DNA from: Pseudogemmobacter bohemicus
GTDB lineage: Bacteria; Pseudomonadota; Alphaproteobacteria; Rhodobacterales; Rhodobacteraceae
Reading direction: 5' to 3'
NCBI RefSeq assembly: GCF_003290025.1
Contig: NZ_QNHG01000001.1
Span: 1,314,656 to 1,378,655, forward strand
DNA length: 64,000 nt
A model generated the notes under the pieces. The model saw only the letters and a program-made list of their open reading frames with translations. It did no database searches and was not told the origin of the DNA. The position numbers and the translations under genes are program-made. The number at the start of each line of letters is the position of its first letter. Positions within the stretch are counted from its first letter, which is position 1. Positions 44,124 to 51,880 of the stretch are shown here, one piece after another.

Positions 44124-44654
44124 TCAGGCGGCGCGGCTGGCGCGCCCGGCATTGGCCTCGTCCTCGCCTTCCTTGCGCATATCATTCCATTTGGCCAGTT
44201 CCGCCGCCAGGCGGTTCTGCGGTGCCACACCCTCGCGGTTGCGGTTGCCCCAGAAACCATGGTCGGCGATCACCCGGCCAAAGGGCAGGAAGGCCGGCAT
44301 CAGCGCATGTTTCGTCATCGCCCAGCCAAAGGCGCTGAGGATCGCGGCCATGCCGAAGAGGCGCAGGAATGACTGGTGTTCTACTGTCGTCAGGGTTTGC
44401 AGGCCCGGGCTGGACAGGGCGGCGACATGGCTGATTGCAACCATCAGCGAGACAATGGCCACCACGCCGTAGAACCAGCTGATGAAATGACCGGCATTCC
44501 GGAGATGGCGGAAATCACTGCGGCGGATGGTCATGCAGAGCCCCGCCAGCAGCACCACCATCGGCGGGATGCCCCCGATCAGGAAACAGGCAGCGGCGGT
44601 CATCAGCAGATAGACAGCCAGAACGGTATAGGATGACCCCGGAATGCCAGACAT
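44124..44654 (-). CDS. Multi-pass membrane protein of unknown function (176 aa)
   Basis: Starts MSGIPGSSYTVLAVYLLM; about four membrane helices are visible (VLAVYLLMTAAACFLIG, PPMVVLLAGLCM, WFYGVVAIVSLMVAISHV, FLRLFGMAAILSAFGWAM). The last 50 residues are hydrophilic (DHGFWGNRNREGVAPQNRL) and cytoplasmic in character. I recognise no family. The start at 44654 follows CGAGAAACCTC, a weak ribosome site. It is transcribed alone, convergent with the HxlR gene. Confidence 0.65.
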   Translation of the reverse strand: MSGIPGSSYTVLAVYLLMTAAACFLIGGIPPMVVLLAGLCMTIRRSDFRHLRNAGHFISWFYGVVAIVSLMVAISHVAALSSPGLQTLTTVEHQSFLRLFGMAAILSAFGWAMTKHALMPAFLPFGRVIADHGFWGNRNREGVAPQNRLAAELAKWNDMRKEGEDEANAGRASRAA

Positions 44655-44804
44655 GAGGTTTCTCGCCCTTCGCGTGCAGATTGTCCCTGCCTTCTGGGTG
44701 CAGGCACAATGTGGCACCCGTTCGACGCAATGCGGATCTTAGCGGGGCGAATAGCGGCAATGCGCCTTATTCCCGCCCCGTAAGCAGAGCCGCGGAACGG
44801 GGTA

Positions 44805-45269
44805 TTACGCGCCCTCAGCCGGTGCGGGCGGGCCAAAGCGCTGGATCATGCGGTCACGGATCTGATCGCGGGCCTGGCGATAGGCGGAAAGCCTGGCCTC
44901 GCGGCTTTCGCCAAGCCCGGTCGGGTCGAGAATGGGCCAGTATTCGACCTCAAGATGATGCCAGCGCGTCAGTTCCAGCGCCTGGCGCTGGCTGGCCGGA
45001 GACAGGGCCACGATCAGATCGAACTGGCCCAGATCATCGCCCCATTCCTGCATCTCCTCAAACGAGCGGGCGCGGTGGCGGGACAGCTCGATCCCCATTT
45101 CCTGGCAGACGGCGACCGAAAACCCGTCCACCTCCATATCATTCTTAACGCCCGCAGACTGTACATAGGCGCGCTGGCCGTAGAATTTCTTCATCATCCC
45201 CTCGGCCATGGGGGAGCGCACAGCGTTATGGTCGCAGCAGAACAGAATGGACTGCGGGAAATCGACCAC
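44805..45269 (-). CDS. Low-molecular-weight protein-tyrosine-phosphatase-family protein (ArsC-like)
   Basis: 154 residues with the P-loop Cys12-x5-Arg18 (CDHNAVRS) and the general-acid loop around ILDPTGL. In alphaproteobacteria this paralogue sits with UPF0262 and often hisD and infA. It is probably a phosphatase of unknown target; arsenate reduction is less likely because no ars genes are near. It begins two bases after the UPF0262 stop and is translationally coupled to it. Confidence 0.85.
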   Translation of the reverse strand: MVDFPQSILFCCDHNAVRSPMAEGMMKKFYGQRAYVQSAGVKNDMEVDGFSVAVCQEMGIELSRHRARSFEEMQEWGDDLGQFDLIVALSPASQRQALELTRWHHLEVEYWPILDPTGLGESREARLSAYRQARDQIRDRMIQRFGPPAPAEGA

Positions 45270-45271
45270 GC

Positions 45272-45751
45272 TTACCCCCAGTGCAACACGCAGATCAGGG
45301 TAAACAGCCGGCGCGCGGTGTCGCGGTCGACATCCGCCTTGCCGTCAAGCCGCTCTTGCAGGATCGCGGCGCCTTCATTGTGGATGCCGCGCCGCGCCAT
45401 GTCGATCGCCTCGATCTGGCTGGGCGGCAGGCGTTTGACGGCCTCGAAATAGCTTTCGCAGATCTGGAAATAGTCCTTCACCACCTGCCGGAAGGGGCCG
45501 AGGCTCAGATGGAATTCGCCGACCGCGCTTTCATCCTCGCGCGCGATGCCGAACACCAGCCGCCCCTCGCGGATCGCAAGGGCCAGGCGATACGGCCCCG
45601 GCGGCACCTCGCGGCCCTCGCGGGCGGGCAGGCCAAAGCTGTTTTCCTCAAGCAGGTCGAAGATTGCAACCTTGCGCTCCTGTTCGATCTCCGGTGTCGG
45701 GCGCGCGAGACCCTTCTCGTCGATCTCGATATGGCAGATGCGGTTGGTCAT
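45272..45751 (-). CDS. UPF0262 family protein
   Basis: A 159-residue protein beginning [20 protein letters not shown] and containing [20 protein letters not shown] and [20 protein letters not shown], characteristic of UPF0262. The family is alphaproteobacterial and has no known function. Usually hisD lies immediately upstream; here the upstream side instead holds an AraC fragment, so the locus has been rearranged or the order differs in this lineage. Confidence 0.9.
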   Translation of the reverse strand: MTNRICHIEIDEKGLARPTPEIEQERKVAIFDLLEENSFGLPAREGREVPPGPYRLALAIREGRLVFGIAREDESAVGEFHLSLGPFRQVVKDYFQICESYFEAVKRLPPSQIEAIDMARRGIHNEGAAILQERLDGKADVDRDTARRLFTLICVLHWG

Positions 45752-45851
45752 GCGGGCGTTTCCGGCAAATGAATCACCCCTTGATGCCCGAGCAAGACGC
45801 CGCGCGCAAGCATAGCGCAGGCCCCGTTGCCCCCTGCCCCGGCCGAGGCCC

Positions 45852-45931
45852 GTGTCAGGCCCCGTACCTGTCCGGCCCTTTTCTTTTCAGGCCCCGTTGT
45901 TTTCAGGCTCCGTTCTTTTCAGACCCCATCC
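45852..45931. repeat. 16-bp tandem repeat, three clear units
   Basis: TTTTCAGGCCCCGTTG, TTTTCAGGCTCCGTTC and TTTTCAGACCCCATCC begin at 45884, 45900 and 45916, with more degenerate units before them. The array abuts the 3' end of the AraC fragment and may mark the deletion that truncated it. Confidence 0.75.
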
Positions 45932-46119
45932 TGCGCCCACGCCGGGGTCAGACCGAAGGCGCGGCTGAAGGCGGTCGAGAAATTCGCCCTGCTGGCATAG
46001 CCGGCGATATAGACCGCCCGAACCACATTGGCGCCACCGCGATACAGGCTCCGATAGGCGGCGACCAACCTCTGGCACGACGGGATCAAGCCGCTCCGGG
46101 CGCCAGGCCGCACCGTCAC
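45919..46119 (-). pseudogene. AraC-family regulator, C-terminal remnant
   Basis: The frame ends with YIAGYASRANFSTAFSRAFG followed by LTPAWAQ, the second helix-turn-helix of AraC proteins (usual form GFxSxSHFSRAFRRxFGxSP). Upstream sequence in this frame is short and not convincing, and no ligand domain exists. It is a relic of a larger gene between the UPF0262 gene and the HerA-like gene. Confidence 0.65.
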
Positions 46120-46304
46120 CCTCGGGGCGACGCTGAAATTCTGACCCCGGGTCCTGCCACAAAAAAGGCAGCCAGCGGCAGCCTTTTTCCACCGCCAAAA
46201 CGTCAGCCCAAACCCTGGCCACCGCTTTTCATCCTGGCCCGGGGTGTCCCGCCGGAGGTCCGCCCGGCGGCCCGCAGCCTTCCCGCAGCCCCCTCCGTCA
46301 GGCC

Positions 46305-47894
46305 TCAGCGTTTTCCGAAAATCGTCCCGAGCACGCCGCGCACGATGGCCTGGCCGCTCTTGCTGCCCAGCTGACGTGCGAAACTTTTGGCGAAAGCCTC
46401 CCCCACCGAATCTGACCGCGACGCGCTGCTTTTCTTCTTCGGCGCCGGCGCCGGTGCCTCATAGCGGCGCGAGGAATTCTCGCCGCCATAGCGCTTGCCG
46501 CGGCTGAAGCCGGTCTCTGATTCCACCGGTTCCTCCGCGCGCTGCGCCTCTGCCGCGGCTTTGTCGGCCCGCGCCCGCAGGATCTCGAAAGCGCTTTCGC
46601 GGTCGATTTCCTGATCATATTTGCCCGCCAGCGGCGAGGCCGCAAAGGCCGCCGCCCGCGCGGCCTCTTCGGCCGGGCCCAGCCGGCTGAAAGGCGGGCG
46701 GATCAGCGTGCGCTCGGCCATGCCCGGCACGCCTTTCGCCTCCAGCAGCGAGGTCACCGCCTCGCCGGTCCCGACCTCGCGGATCGCCTCTTCGATCGGG
46801 AAACGCGGATTGGCGCGGTAGGTGCGCGCCGCCCGGGCCAGATCGGTCTGGTCTTTCGCGGTGAAGGTACGCAGCGCATGCTGCACCCGGTTCCCCAGCT
46901 GCCCCAGCACCGTATCCGGCACATCAGCCGGGTTTTGCGTGATGAAATAGACCCCAACGCCCTTTGAGCGGATCAGCCGCGCCACCTGTTCGATCCGCGA
47001 AATCAAGGCCTTGGGCGCGTCATTGAACAGAAGATGCGCCTCGTCGAAGAAGAAGACCAGCCTTGGCTTATCGGGATCGCCCACCTCGGGCAGCGCCTCG
47101 AACAGCTCCGAGAGCAGCCACAGCAGGAAGGTCGCATAAAGCCGGGTGGAGTTGATCAGCTTATCCGCCACCAGGATCGAGATCCGCCCGGTGCCGTCCG
47201 GATCGACCCGCATCAGATCCGCCAGCTCCAGCGCCGGCTCGCCAAACAGCGTCTCGGCGCCTTCGTTTTCCAGCATCAGAAGCCGGCGCTGGATCGCCCC
47301 CACCGATTGCGAGGACACCAGCCCGTAAGTGGTGGACACCGTTTCGGAATTCTCGGCGATAAAGGTCAGGAGCGCGCGCAGATCCTTCAGATCCAGCAGC
47401 GCCAGTTTCTCGTCATCGGCCAGGCGGAAGGCCACGTTCATCACGCCCTCCTGCACCTCGGTCAGTTCCAGCAGCCGCGACAGCAGCAAAGGCCCCATCT
47501 CGGCGACGGTGGTGCGCACCGGATGGCCGCGCTCGCCGAAAAGATCCCAGAACAGCACCGGGAAGGCGCGGTAGGCCAGATCAAGCCCGATGGTCTTTGC
47601 CCGGGCAGCAAAGGCCGAATGGGTCTTCGCCGCCGGATCGCCCGCCTGGCAGATCCCCGAGAGATCGCCCTTGATATCGGCCAGAAAGACCGGCACGCCC
47701 GCCGCCGCGAACCCCTCGGCCAGCACCTGCAGCGTCACCGTCTTGCCGGTGCCGGTGGCGCCCGCGATCAGCCCGTGGCGATTGCCGTATTTCAGCAGCA
47801 GATCCTGGGCCGCGTGATAGCCCTCACCACCGCCGCCGACGAAAATCCGGTCCTGCGCCATGCCGGCGGCCCCTGTCTCATTCTGTGCTGTCAC
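46305..47894 (-). CDS. HerA/YjgR-like DUF853 ATPase
   Basis: A cytoplasmic P-loop ATPase of the HerA/FtsK superfamily, 529 residues from a GTG at 47894 that has AGGAGA eight bases upstream. Walker A is GATGTGKT (residues 45-52), Walker B LVFFFDEAHLLF, with the sensor YFITQNPADVP and arginine-rich QLGNRVQHALRTFTAKDQ typical of YjgR. The C-terminal 90 residues are Ala/Lys/Ser-rich and end GVLGTIFGKR, the family terminus. Function is unknown; a role in DNA or protein translocation is inferred from homology only. In-frame starts at 47930 and 47861 are alternatives. Confidence 0.87.
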   Translation of the reverse strand: MTAQNETGAAGMAQDRIFVGGGGEGYHAAQDLLLKYGNRHGLIAGATGTGKTVTLQVLAEGFAAAGVPVFLADIKGDLSGICQAGDPAAKTHSAFAARAKTIGLDLAYRAFPVLFWDLFGERGHPVRTTVAEMGPLLLSRLLELTEVQEGVMNVAFRLADDEKLALLDLKDLRALLTFIAENSETVSTTYGLVSSQSVGAIQRRLLMLENEGAETLFGEPALELADLMRVDPDGTGRISILVADKLINSTRLYATFLLWLLSELFEALPEVGDPDKPRLVFFFDEAHLLFNDAPKALISRIEQVARLIRSKGVGVYFITQNPADVPDTVLGQLGNRVQHALRTFTAKDQTDLARAARTYRANPRFPIEEAIREVGTGEAVTSLLEAKGVPGMAERTLIRPPFSRLGPAEEAARAAAFAASPLAGKYDQEIDRESAFEILRARADKAAAEAQRAEEPVESETGFSRGKRYGGENSSRRYEAPAPAPKKKSSASRSDSVGEAFAKSFARQLGSKSGQAIVRGVLGTIFGKR

Positions 47895-48183
47895 CGGTCG
47901 TTCTCCTGTCTGGGGGCCTGTTGCGGCCATGCCGCCCGCTTTCGTCAGCCAGCTTTCGCCGGCCAGCCTTTGCAGGCCGGTCTTTGTCGGCCCGATCACT
48001 GGCCATATTACTGGCCGGATCGCTAGTCGCGACCATAACCTGTTCCCCGATCGCTGCCAGCCTTGATCTTCACCGCGTCTCCGGTTCCGCCCTGGCGTAA
48101 AAAGCGGGAACCGCGCTGTTTTCCTGACCAAATGGTCGGAATTTTTTCTCTGTCTCCGCCCGCCCCATGTAACAGATTTCCTG

Positions 48184-48325
48184 TTGACGCAGTGCAGAAA
48201 GCTGCTTAGCGTCCCCCTCACGTGAAGTCGGCCAGTCCGACAGGGAGCAAAAAATGATAAGCGTCAGGGGGCAACTCCGGAACGCGTGCAAAGGGCCGGT
48301 CATTCCGGCCCTTTGATTTTTTCCG
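48184..48325 (+). ncRNA. Candidate small transcript (sRNA or 20-codon gene) with its own promoter and terminator
   Basis: A -35-like TTGACG at 48184 and CTTAGC about 15 bases later precede a 100-base segment. Inside, GGGAG is followed seven bases on by ATG (48254) of a 20-codon frame, MISVRGQLRNACKGPVIPAL, whose stop lies in the terminator stem. The stem AAAGGGCCGG/CCGGCCCTTT with loop TCATT and GATTTTTT tail (48290-48322) is the best intrinsic terminator in the window. Whether the product is RNA or peptide is open. Confidence 0.5.
48290..48322 (+). terminator. Strong rho-independent terminator
   Basis: A perfect ten-base stem AAAGGGCCGG/CCGGCCCTTT, five-base loop, and GATTTTTT. It lies about 190 bases upstream of the IalB-like gene, so it ends a separate short transcript. 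Confidence 0.9.
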
Positions 48326-48332
48326 GGCCTGA

Positions 48333-48356
48333 CCTGTATTTCGGATACAGGATTTT
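48333..48356 (+). terminator. Second hairpin directly after the strong terminator
   Basis: CCTGTAT-TTCGG-ATACAGG followed by ATTTT. The seven-base stem with a UUCG-containing loop is 11 bases behind the first terminator, so the two act in tandem. Confidence 0.75.
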
Positions 48357-48513
48357 GTGCCCCGATTTGCCGCCCGAGGGGCGGATTTCCGGCGGGATCA
48401 CGCCGCAGGTCGCGCAAATGAGACCTGACACTGTCATTTCACCGTGTTATTCAGCGCGCGGCAGCCAGGCAAATCTCTACCGGCTACAGTCACCGTTCAA
48501 AGGACATGACTAT

Positions 48514-49224
48514 ATGTTGAATCCGCGTATCCCGCTTCTCGCCCTCGCTCTTGCAATTGGCAGCCCGCTGGCGGCCTTCGCCCAGGAAACGACCGAGGCC
48601 CCCGCAGAAGCCCCCGCAGAAGCGCCGGCCGCAGCTCCGGCAGAGGCTGGCGAGACCGCCGCTCCGGCAGATAACGGCCTGTCGATGGGTTCCGAAGTTG
48701 GTGGCCAGAGCGCGATCTACACCGCCTCGACCCATGAGAAATGGGAACTGCGCTGCGAGCGCACCGGCCTCGATGCCGATCCCTGCCAGCTGTACCAGCT
48801 GCTGAAGGATGCCGATGGCGCGCCGGTGGCCGAACTTGCGATCTTCTCGCTGCCCGAGGGCGCCGGTGGCCCGGCCATTGCCGGTGCGAATTTCATCGCG
48901 CCGCTGGAAACGCTGTTGACCGAAGGCATGCAGCTGACCATCGACACCGCCAAGCCGCGCGCCTATCCGTTCACCGTCTGCACCCAGATCGGTTGCGTGG
49001 CGCGGATCGGCTTTACCGCCGAGGAAATCGCCGCGTTCAAAAAGGGCGCCAGCGCGAAATTCGCGATCTCGCCCTTCGTGGCACCGGATCAGAAAGTCAG
49101 CCTGGACGTCTCGCTGAAAGGCTTCACCTCGGGCTATGATGCGATGGTTGCGGCCAATGTGAAGGCCGATGCCGCCGTCGCCGCTGCGGCAGCCGCAGCG
49201 CCTGCCCCGGCAGCCGCCGAGTAA
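48514..49224 (+). CDS. Invasion-associated locus B (IalB) family periplasmic protein
   Basis: 236 residues: signal peptide (MLNPRIPLLALALAIGSPLA, cleavage after AFA), then a Glu/Ala/Pro-rich stretch built from AEAP repeats, then the IalB domain (WELRCERTGLDADPCQLYQL, ITIDTAK-type strands, PFTVCTQIGCVARIGF). Four cysteines in CxxxxxxxxxC and CTQIGC positions suggest disulfides. IalB proteins are periplasmic and poorly understood outside Bartonella. AAAGGACATGACTAT gives the ribosome site. The C-terminus is Ala/Pro-rich. Confidence 0.82.
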   Translation: MLNPRIPLLALALAIGSPLAAFAQETTEAPAEAPAEAPAAAPAEAGETAAPADNGLSMGSEVGGQSAIYTASTHEKWELRCERTGLDADPCQLYQLLKDADGAPVAELAIFSLPEGAGGPAIAGANFIAPLETLLTEGMQLTIDTAKPRAYPFTVCTQIGCVARIGFTAEEIAAFKKGASAKFAISPFVAPDQKVSLDVSLKGFTSGYDAMVAANVKADAAVAAAAAAAPAPAAAE

Positions 49225-49264
49225 ACCCTTTACGGGGCCGCAGACTGGGCTCTCACAGGGCTGC

Positions 49265-50464
49265 TCACTGGGCTGCACGGAGCGCCAGCACCGCGTTCAG
49301 CCCGCCAAAGGCGAAGGAATTCGACAGCGCCGCGCCCGGTTGGGCGCGGCGCGCCTCATTCGGGACATGGTCAAGGTCGCAATCCGGGTCAGTGCGGTCC
49401 AGCCCGAGCGTCGGCGCGATCACCCCCTGATCCAGCGCCATCAGGCAGGCGATCAGCTCCAGCGCGCCGGTGGCGCCTATGGCATGGCCATGCGCCGCCT
49501 TGGTCGAAGACACCATCAGCCCATTGGCCGCATGCCCGAAAACCCTGTGGATCGCGGCGACCTCATTGCGGTCATTGACCCGCGTGCCAGTGCCATGGGC
49601 GTTGATATAGCCGATCTCTTCCGGTGCCAGCCCGGCCTCGGCCAAAGCCGCCCGCATCGCTGCCGCCGCGCCACCGACCGAGGGCACCACGATATCCCCG
49701 GCATCCGCTGTCATGCCGAACCCGGCTATTTCCGCGATGATCCTCGCACCGCGCGCGCGGGCGCGGGTCTCCTCCTCCAGCACGAAAACGGCGGCGCCCT
49801 CGCCCATCACCATGCCGTTGCGGCTGGCCGAAAACGGGCGGCAGCCATCGGGAGACAGCACCCGCAGCCCCTCCCAGGCCTTGATGCCGCTGAAACACAG
49901 CATCGCCTCGGCGCCACCCGCCAGCATCGCGGGCGCATGGCCGTCCCGGATCAGCCGGAAGGCCTGGCCGATGGCGTGGTTCGAGCTGGAACAGGCCGAG
50001 GAGACCGCGAATGTCGGCCCTGTCAGCCCATGTCGCATCCCGATATGCGAGGCCGCCGCGTTCATCATCAGCCGCGGCACCGTCAGCGGTGGCACCCGGT
50101 TTTTTCCTTCGGCAAAGACCGTCCGGTAATTGTCCTCCCAGGTGTGGATGCCCCCGGCGGAAGACCCGATCAGCACGCCGGCCCCCTCACCCGCCCCCTC
50201 GCCGGCCATGGCCAGCGCCTCAGCCGCCGCCGCCAGCGCATAGCGGGTGAAGGGGTCATAAAGCGACTGCTCCTGCGGGGTCAGGGCCTGACCCCAGGTC
50301 CAGCCCCGGATCTGCGCGCCGATGCGGATGCTGAGCCGGTCGGCATCGCGAAACTCCAGCACCCCGATCCCCGAACGCCCCGCCGCCAGCGCCGCACAGG
50401 TTCCCGGCAGATCATGGGCCAGCGCATTCACGGTGCCGGCGCCGGTGATGACGACGCGCCTCAC
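49265..50464 (-). CDS. Beta-ketoacyl-ACP synthase (FabF/NodE-like)
   Basis: A 399-residue condensing enzyme with the complete KASII triad Cys158 (SSACSSS), His290 (NAHGTGT) and His325 (KAAHGHAIGA). It extends acyl-ACP by two carbons. It overlaps by four bases with a dedicated acyl carrier protein gene and lies in a row with lpxD, so it probably elongates or tailors an acyl chain for the envelope rather than serving bulk fatty acid synthesis. Similar KAS-ACP pairs make very long acyl chains of lipid A in rhizobia; whether that is so here is inference. Confidence 0.87.
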   Translation of the reverse strand: MRRVVITGAGTVNALAHDLPGTCAALAAGRSGIGVLEFRDADRLSIRIGAQIRGWTWGQALTPQEQSLYDPFTRYALAAAAEALAMAGEGAGEGAGVLIGSSAGGIHTWEDNYRTVFAEGKNRVPPLTVPRLMMNAAASHIGMRHGLTGPTFAVSSACSSSNHAIGQAFRLIRDGHAPAMLAGGAEAMLCFSGIKAWEGLRVLSPDGCRPFSASRNGMVMGEGAAVFVLEEETRARARGARIIAEIAGFGMTADAGDIVVPSVGGAAAAMRAALAEAGLAPEEIGYINAHGTGTRVNDRNEVAAIHRVFGHAANGLMVSSTKAAHGHAIGATGALELIACLMALDQGVIAPTLGLDRTDPDCDLDHVPNEARRAQPGAALSNSFAFGGLNAVLALRAAQ

Positions 50465-50739
50465 GGAGCTTTCGCCGCGATCAGAGCCTCGATGCCGCGA
50501 ATGATGCCGCCGACGGTCGAGACATCCAGATCCCCGGGCCCGGCCTGATCGGGCTCATTGGGGTTGAAGGGGACCTGGATATCGAACCGCTCTTCAATGG
50601 CGAAGATCGCCTCGACAAGGCCCAGGCTGTCGAGCCCAAACTCCTCCAGCCTGTCGCTTTCCCGCATGCCTGCCGGATCGACCAGCGCCTGGGCGGCGAG
50701 GATCGCGATCACGCTCCGGCCGATCTCGCTGAGCGCCAT
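50461..50739 (-). CDS. Acyl carrier protein (specialised)
   Basis: A 92-residue ACP with the phosphopantetheine serine Ser38 in FGLDSLGLVEAIFAIEE. It is longer and less acidic than housekeeping AcpP, with an insert FNPNEPDQAGPGDLDVST before the last helix. It lies ten bases after lpxD and overlaps the KAS gene by four bases. The setting suggests that it supplies acyl chains to LpxD or to a partner acyltransferase. Confidence 0.9.
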   Translation of the reverse strand: MALSEIGRSVIAILAAQALVDPAGMRESDRLEEFGLDSLGLVEAIFAIEERFDIQVPFNPNEPDQAGPGDLDVSTVGGIIRGIEALIAAKAP

Positions 50740-50749
50740 CGCCCTGCCC

Positions 50750-51850
50750 TCAGTCGTCGGCGCCGGCGTCAGAGCCGGGGGTCAGCTTTTCCAGCGCCGC
50801 CACCCTGGCCGCAAGGCGCGGCAGGCGGCGGAGATATTTCTGGATCTCGACATGGGTTTCCATCTTCACCGCCGGATAACCCAGCAACACCCGCCCCGCC
50901 GGCGCATTGGTGAAGATCTTGGTGCCGCCGCCGCAGATCACATCATCGCCGACAAAGATATTGTCGTTCACACCGCATTGCCCGGCCAGCACCACCCGGT
51001 TGCCGATCTTCGACGAGCCGGCAATGCCGACCTGGCCGCAGATCAGACTATCCTCGCCGATCTGCACATTATGGCCGATATGAACAAGATTATCGAGCTT
51101 GGTGCCACGCCCGATGGATGTATCGCGGATGGTGCCGCGGTCGATGCAGCTATTGGCGCCGATCTCGACATCATCGCCGATGGTGACCGCGCCAAGGGAA
51201 TGGATGCGGGTCCAGCTTTGCGCCCGGATCTCGTCGCGCTGGCCCAGCGTCTTGCGGATCTCTTCGACGCCGGATTTCTCGGGCGTCACGAAGGAAAACC
51301 CGTCCGAGCCGATCACCGCGCCGGGCTGGCAGATGAAGCGTTCGCCGATGGTGACCCGCGCACCGATCTTCGCGCCTTGCAGGATCAGCGCCTCTGCACC
51401 GATCGTCGCGCCTTCGGCGATGGAAACATGGCTGGCGATCCGCGCGCGCGCGCCCAAGGTCACGCCGCGCCCGATCACCACGAAGGGGCCTATGGCGGCG
51501 CCCTCACCGATTTCAGCGCTCTCGTGAACCACCGCGAGCGGATGGATGCCCGGCGCGATCTCTGGCCCCGGATCCATCAGATGCGTCAGCCCCGCCATGG
51601 CAAGTCGCCCGCGCGGCGCGAAAATCGCGGCCTCAAGCCCCATCGCGCGCCAGTCGGCGCCGGGCCAGACCACGGCGGCGCGCGCCCGCCCCTCGGCGAT
51701 CCGGCCCGCGTAACGCGGATCCATCGCCAGCGCGAGATTCTCCGGCCCCGCCGCCTGCGGCTCGGACGCGCCCGAGACGGTGATCGTCAGATCGCCCTCG
51801 GCCACCGCACCAAGTGCGGTCGCAATCTCGCCAATGCTGTGCAGCGCCAT
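50750..51850 (-). CDS. lpxD: UDP-3-O-(3-hydroxyacyl)glucosamine N-acyltransferase
   Basis: Adds the N-linked hydroxyacyl chain in the third step of lipid A synthesis. The 366-residue protein has an N-terminal uridine-binding domain (about 1-100), a left-handed beta-helix of hexapeptide repeats (about 105-315) with catalytic His in [16 protein letters not shown], and a C-terminal helix. Other lpx genes usually cluster with fabZ-lpxA; none is present, so this may be a second, specialised LpxD linked to its own ACP and KAS. It starts just downstream of the L,D-transpeptidase gene. Confidence 0.9.
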   Translation of the reverse strand: MALHSIGEIATALGAVAEGDLTITVSGASEPQAAGPENLALAMDPRYAGRIAEGRARAAVVWPGADWRAMGLEAAIFAPRGRLAMAGLTHLMDPGPEIAPGIHPLAVVHESAEIGEGAAIGPFVVIGRGVTLGARARIASHVSIAEGATIGAEALILQGAKIGARVTIGERFICQPGAVIGSDGFSFVTPEKSGVEEIRKTLGQRDEIRAQSWTRIHSLGAVTIGDDVEIGANSCIDRGTIRDTSIGRGTKLDNLVHIGHNVQIGEDSLICGQVGIAGSSKIGNRVVLAGQCGVNDNIFVGDDVICGGGTKIFTNAPAGRVLLGYPAVKMETHVEIQKYLRRLPRLAARVAALEKLTPGSDAGADD

Positions 51851-51880
51851 CGCAAATCCCTCCGCAACCCGAAGAGACAG

